Shown here: piece after piece, positions 6,650 to 10,119 of the stretch
How positions within the stretch are numbered: the first letter of the stretch is position 1
Layout: each line of letters opens with the position of its first letter
Assembly: GCA_023249255.1 (NCBI GenBank)
Contig: JAHFCY010000114.1
Location: 1 to 10,119 of the forward strand
Direction: 5' to 3'
DNA from: Candidatus Lindowiibacteriota bacterium
GTDB lineage: Bacteria; Lindowbacteria; 2-12-FULL-62-27
DNA: 10,119 nucleotides
The notes under the pieces: generated by a model
The model's database searches: none
The model's input: only the letters and a program-made list of their open reading frames with translations
What the model was told of the DNA's origin: nothing
Program-made: the position numbers and the translations under genes

Positions 6650-7162
6650 ATGAAAAAGAAAATTGCCGTGCTGGTCGAAGATCTCTATCAGGAATTGGAA
6701 GTCTGGTACCCGGCTCTGCGATTTCGAGAGGCGGGACACGACGTCGTACTTGTCGGAACCGGCGCGAAGGATGAATACAAATCCAAGGTCGGATATCCCG
6801 CCAAAGTTGACACATCGATTGACAAAATCAGCGCAAAAGATTTCGACGCCGTGATCGTTCCGGGCGGTTACGCGCCCGACATCCTTCGGCGCTATCCGAA
6901 AATCAACGAGTTCGTCCGAGACATGGACAAGGCCGGCAAAATCGTCGGCGCGATCTGCCACGCGGGTTGGGTTCTCGTTTCAGCCGGCATCCTCAATGGC
7001 CGCACCGGCACCTCATTTTTCGCGATCAAAGACGATATGACCGCCGCCGGAATGACGTGGATCGACAAGGAAGTCGTCGTCGACAAAAATCTGGTGACGT
7101 CCCGCAAACCCGACGACCTTCCCGCGTTCTGCCGGGAAATTTTGAATTTGCTGGCGAATTAG
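6650..7162 (+). CDS. PfpI/DJ-1-family protein (class I glutamine amidotransferase-like fold)
   Basis: Small cytoplasmic protein of the DJ-1/PfpI superfamily; members include proteins reported as proteases, glyoxalases/deglycases and stress proteins, so the activity cannot be named. Its 170 residues match PfpI closely in length and order: EVWYPALRFREAGHDVVLVG, a central VIVPGGYAPD (68-77), the nucleophile elbow GAICHAG with Cys103 and His104 (100-106), then GTSFFAIKDDM and EVVVDKNLVTSRKPDDL, ending LLAN. The Glu that normally contacts the catalytic cysteine (Glu12 in Pyrococcus PfpI) aligns with Gln14, within DLYQELE. Neighbouring Glu15 and Glu17 are present but shifted. The ATG has no Shine-Dalgarno and appears leaderless. 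It is divergent from the 139-residue gene and convergent with the O-antigen ligase/polymerase gene 9 bases away. Confidence 0.92.
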   Translation: MKKKIAVLVEDLYQELEVWYPALRFREAGHDVVLVGTGAKDEYKSKVGYPAKVDTSIDKISAKDFDAVIVPGGYAPDILRRYPKINEFVRDMDKAGKIVGAICHAGWVLVSAGILNGRTGTSFFAIKDDMTAAGMTWIDKEVVVDKNLVTSRKPDDLPAFCREILNLLAN

Positions 7163-7168
7163 CCCGGC
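7131..7168. terminator. Possible hairpin at the convergent ends of two genes
   Basis: GCCGGG (7131-7136) pairs with CCCGGC (7163-7168), extended inward by AATT/AATT after a small bulge. It spans the stop codon of the PfpI-like gene. On the plus strand an A/T-rich stretch (about 7169-7186) follows, although it is not a pure T-run. It could end transcription of the PfpI-like gene and, less well, of the opposing gene. Confidence 0.35.
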
Positions 7169-7171
7169 AAT

Positions 7172-9661
7172 TCATATTTTATATTTCCCCATCCCATCCC
7201 GGATCACACGATAGCGGCCCCGGCCCGGTTCCGCCTGCCGGAAATAATCTCGCGCCCCGGCCACGTCCCCGATCTTGTACGAGAGCACGCCGAGCGCGTA
7301 GGCGAGAAGCGGAGGAGGGGGCGTCCCGCCCAATTTTTGCCGCAGCGTGTCCCGTGCCTGCGCGAGACAGGATGCCGACTGACCTGAATCTGATTGCTCC
7401 GTGATGCTGATCAGATACATGAGGTCCTCGTCAGACGGGGGCGATGCAGTAAGGATCGTGCTGAGGGCATACGTCAGCAGATTTACATTGTTCGGCACAC
7501 AGCGCGTGGACATCTTCAAGGCATACCGAATTTCATCCCAAGGGCGGCCGACCCGCCGTAGCGCATCGGTTCGGTATATCCAAGATTCCCCGGTGGAATC
7601 ATCGATATCCTCCACCCACTCCTTGTACATCGCCGCCACGTCTTTCTTTGACGGCGGAGAAACGGAGGCGGAAATCGACCGCCAGAACCGTGACCACGCG
7701 AAAAATTCGTCCTCCCCGGCGTTCCAGATCAGAAACTGATTGTGGTACCGGCCCCGGGCGGTGTCGTTCAGAAAATGCGAATAGAGTTGGAGAAGTTTTG
7801 TGTGATTTTCAATATTATTTTCCAGAATGGTGGCCCATTCGAATTCGAGGATGGATTGATAGAGACATTTGCGATCATTCGTGTTGCCGAACATTCTGTA
7901 ATAGATCAAGCCTGTGTTCTGGTGCGTCTGGGCGTAATTGGGCGCAACCCGCAGAAGATTGTTGTAAACGTCCAGTGCGTCCGGGATTCGATTCGCGTTC
8001 AAATAAAGGAACGCCAATTTGTAATAGGCGGAATGGCTGAATGGATTGTACTTCAAGGTCTCTATCCCCTTGTCGATCGCGACCGCGCCGTCGGATTCCT
8101 CCGCCGCTTTGAGGGACCAGTCAGCCCGAACGACGCGATACTCGCCGTATACCATAAACGCGAAAACGGCGGCCAATATCGGAAAGAGCGCCCATCGCCG
8201 GAAAGTATTCCCGTTATGAATTTCTTCCACCGCTTGAACCGCAACATTGCCTGATTGTTCAATGGTCGGCGACGATTCAGCCGATACCGTCCGAACGATT
8301 TCTTCGTCAAATCCGACCACATACCTCGTTCCAAGCGCCAGCACAGTCCAGGATGTGATCAACGAGGTGCTCCAGCGGATGGCCACATCCGTCGTGCTCG
8401 CCACGACGCCGCCCAGTATCCCGGCCACGAGGCCGAACAGCATGTAGCGGTCCGTCAGACGTTCCATTGTTTTTAATTTTCGATAACAGATGTAAAAAAA
8501 GATCAGGATGACTGCCAGCCACGCCGCCAATCCAAGGATGCCCTGCTCGGCCATACATTGAAGCTCCTCGGAATGCACGTAGTCCGTGTTGTGGGACATG
8601 CCGATGCGGTGGTATCTGTCCGGCCGAAAAAACGGAATAATCACGTGGGAAGTCCCAAGTCCCTGCCCGAGAAGCGGACTGTCCCACAACATGTTCGCAC
8701 CGGTCCATCCCATGTACAGTTTGATCACATTGATGCCCTGATCGAATTGAAAAATGGATTTGAACGTTTCGACTCGATGCGGTGACATAAACGAGGCGGC
8801 GGACCAGATCGTCAATACCGCCACGGCGATGCAAACGAGAAGGCACTGCTTCCAATCACCGAACCGGCGGCGCATCCGGCCGAAGACGCACTCAAAGAAA
8901 ATGGCCGCGGCGACCAGCGTCATCATCCCGACCCATGCGTTGCGGCTTTCCAGAGTCAGGAGGTGATAACACCCCAGTGCGGCCACAACGAAATAAATGA
9001 GGAAATCCCAAAGACGTTCCGCGCCGACGGCCATCCAGAGAGCGATGGGAACGGTGTAGACCAGAAAACTTGCAAAAAAAGATTTATTCCCGAACGTTGA
9101 GACATTCACAATCCGGCCCCAATTCATGAAGTCATATCCATGGTTCTGCATCAGCCCGTAGAGAGAGGTCAGCGCCACCAACGCGAGGATGGTGTGGATC
9201 ACAACAAACCAGCGGCGGCGCGTGTCGACAAAACGGACAATCAGAAAAAACATGAGTACAAGCGCTCCGAATCGCGCGGACCATTCAAGCGCGTAGTACC
9301 AGAAATCAACGGGCGCGGCGTACGCCGTGACAACGACGGCGGCGAAATAGACGAAGACGGCGATGTTCATCGGCGACGGCGTCAATTCAAATCCATTTTC
9401 GACCGGAAGAAAGGACAGCCACAGCAAAAAAAGCGTGAACGTGATCACCTGACAGGCGACGTCTTTGAGAATGACAATGTTATTCAGGCGGGGCGTGAAG
9501 TGCAAAACGACGAAAATCAGTTCGAACACAATTCCGATAAAGACCACGGTGGAAAGGCGGCGGCGGGGCAAGGCAATTGCATAGAGAAGGAAAAATCCGA
9601 CTGTGGCGAGAGCGGCCACCGCAACGGGGGAATCCCGCAGTCCATGCAGAATTTCAGTCAT
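7172..9661 (-). CDS. O-antigen ligase/polymerase-family (Wzy_C) membrane protein with C-terminal TPR region
   Basis: Polytopic inner-membrane protein of 829 residues. Residues 1 to about 450 carry roughly 11-12 hydrophobic segments and the Wzy/WaaL/PglL signature: STFGNKSFFASFL (188-200), LESRNAW (237-243, Arg240), WDSPLLGQGLGTSH (326-339) in the large periplasmic loop, and HSEELQCMAEQGILGL (363-378, His363). In WaaL and PglL the equivalent Arg and His are important for transfer of lipid-linked glycan. A further membrane segment lies at about 489-506. The remaining ~320 residues are soluble and probably periplasmic, with TPR-like helical pairs (about 520-630 and again near 785-810). The protein may ligate glycan to lipid A, polymerise repeat units or glycosylate protein; sequence alone does not decide. 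The ATG has only a weak GAAGG nearby. It begins 23 bases after the release-factor-like gene and is likely co-transcribed. Confidence 0.88.
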   Translation of the reverse strand: MTEILHGLRDSPVAVAALATVGFFLLYAIALPRRRLSTVVFIGIVFELIFVVLHFTPRLNNIVILKDVACQVITFTLFLLWLSFLPVENGFELTPSPMNIAVFVYFAAVVVTAYAAPVDFWYYALEWSARFGALVLMFFLIVRFVDTRRRWFVVIHTILALVALTSLYGLMQNHGYDFMNWGRIVNVSTFGNKSFFASFLVYTVPIALWMAVGAERLWDFLIYFVVAALGCYHLLTLESRNAWVGMMTLVAAAIFFECVFGRMRRRFGDWKQCLLVCIAVAVLTIWSAASFMSPHRVETFKSIFQFDQGINVIKLYMGWTGANMLWDSPLLGQGLGTSHVIIPFFRPDRYHRIGMSHNTDYVHSEELQCMAEQGILGLAAWLAVILIFFYICYRKLKTMERLTDRYMLFGLVAGILGGVVASTTDVAIRWSTSLITSWTVLALGTRYVVGFDEEIVRTVSAESSPTIEQSGNVAVQAVEEIHNGNTFRRWALFPILAAVFAFMVYGEYRVVRADWSLKAAEESDGAVAIDKGIETLKYNPFSHSAYYKLAFLYLNANRIPDALDVYNNLLRVAPNYAQTHQNTGLIYYRMFGNTNDRKCLYQSILEFEWATILENNIENHTKLLQLYSHFLNDTARGRYHNQFLIWNAGEDEFFAWSRFWRSISASVSPPSKKDVAAMYKEWVEDIDDSTGESWIYRTDALRRVGRPWDEIRYALKMSTRCVPNNVNLLTYALSTILTASPPSDEDLMYLISITEQSDSGQSASCLAQARDTLRQKLGGTPPPPLLAYALGVLSYKIGDVAGARDYFRQAEPGRGRYRVIRDGMGKYKI

Positions 9662-9684
9662 GCCTTCACGGGCTTGTCACAACC

Positions 9685-10107
9685 TTACCACCCATCGCCA
9701 CGCCTGGCGCCGCGGCGGGCGGCTTTGATCTCGCTCCGATGATGTTTGTTGTCGAGCATTTTCTGTTTGGCGCGGCGGGAGCGGCGGCGTTTCTGCCGGC
9801 GGATTTTTTCGATCCGCTTCTGCTCCGCTGATTTTTTCCCGAGTTCAATCGATTCAATTTTGTCGGCGAGAATCCGGCGCGCTAAAAAACGGTTCAGGCC
9901 CTGCGAACGTTCCTCCTGACAGCGCACCCGCACGCCTGTGGGGCGGTGCAGGAGCGCAACGCACGTTTCGACTTTATTGACGTTCTGCCCGCCATGCCCG
10001 CCCGAACGCATGAACGTCTCTTCGATGTCGTGCTCAAAAATTCCGAGCGCGGCCATCCGGTCGAGAAGCGTTTGCTCCTTTTCGGGCGTGACCGGGAATC
10101 GGCTCAC
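9685..10107 (-). CDS. Release-factor-like GGQ-domain protein (class I RF domain only)
   Basis: Small basic protein of 140 residues consisting of the peptidyl-tRNA hydrolysis domain of class I release factors. It carries [17 protein letters not shown], with GGQ at 39-41, followed by [19 protein letters not shown] and FLARRIL. The C-terminal third is an Arg/Lys-rich tail ([16 protein letters not shown]). It lacks the codon-recognition domain of RF1/RF2, so it may act in rescue of stalled ribosomes or another release reaction, like ArfB or the peptide chain release factor-like family; the target is unproven. The proposed start is GTG at 10107, which gives [11 protein letters not shown], a typical start for this family in my memory. 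The frame stays open to the right edge, so an upstream start outside the window is possible. It is the first visible gene of a unit that continues into the O-antigen ligase/polymerase gene. Confidence 0.88.
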   Translation of the reverse strand: MSRFPVTPEKEQTLLDRMAALGIFEHDIEETFMRSGGHGGQNVNKVETCVALLHRPTGVRVRCQEERSQGLNRFLARRILADKIESIELGKKSAEQKRIEKIRRQKRRRSRRAKQKMLDNKHHRSEIKAARRGARRGDGW

Positions 10108-10119
10108 TTTTTCGCGTAT

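Overview
The window is GC-rich, densely coded bacterial chromosome with short intergenic gaps. I see no tRNA, rRNA, CRISPR array, insertion sequence or phage gene. A lipoprotein signal, a Sec signal on a probable periplasmic phosphatase and an O-antigen ligase/polymerase-type membrane protein point to a diderm (Gram-negative-type) bacterium. Lineage cannot be fixed from this sequence; an uncultivated, Deltaproteobacteria-like group would fit but is only a guess. Good Shine-Dalgarno sequences are scarce. At least two genes carry a sigma70-like promoter whose -10 box ends 9 bases before the ATG, which suggests leaderless or nearly leaderless mRNAs.

Layout. (1) Bases 1-1871, minus strand: the start of a branched-chain amino acid (Liv/HAAT) ABC transporter operon, with a substrate-binding lipoprotein followed by the LivH-type permease, which runs off the left edge. 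(2) Bases 1955-6066, plus strand: a family 2 glycosyltransferase with an unrecognised N-terminal region; one base later a PafA-like secreted alkaline phosphatase with all expected metal ligands; then an MgtE-type Mg2+ transporter. (3) Bases 6093-6512, minus strand: an orphan 139-residue protein that has the best promoter and the best ribosome binding site in the window. (4) Bases 6650-7162, plus strand: a PfpI/DJ-1-family protein, divergent from the orphan. (5) Bases 7172-10107, minus strand: a small GGQ-motif release-factor-like protein followed 23 bases later by an 829-residue Wzy/WaaL-type membrane protein with a TPR-rich C-terminal half.

The genes read as ordinary envelope, transport and housekeeping functions and do not form one obvious pathway. 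The glycosyltransferase and the O-antigen ligase/polymerase could both serve surface glycan synthesis, but they are on opposite strands and not linked in an operon. I found no clear new defence or mobile system. The features most worth a second look are the orphan 139-residue gene, the leaderless promoter layout, the coupled glycosyltransferase-phosphatase pair and the Glu-to-Gln change in the PfpI-like protein.
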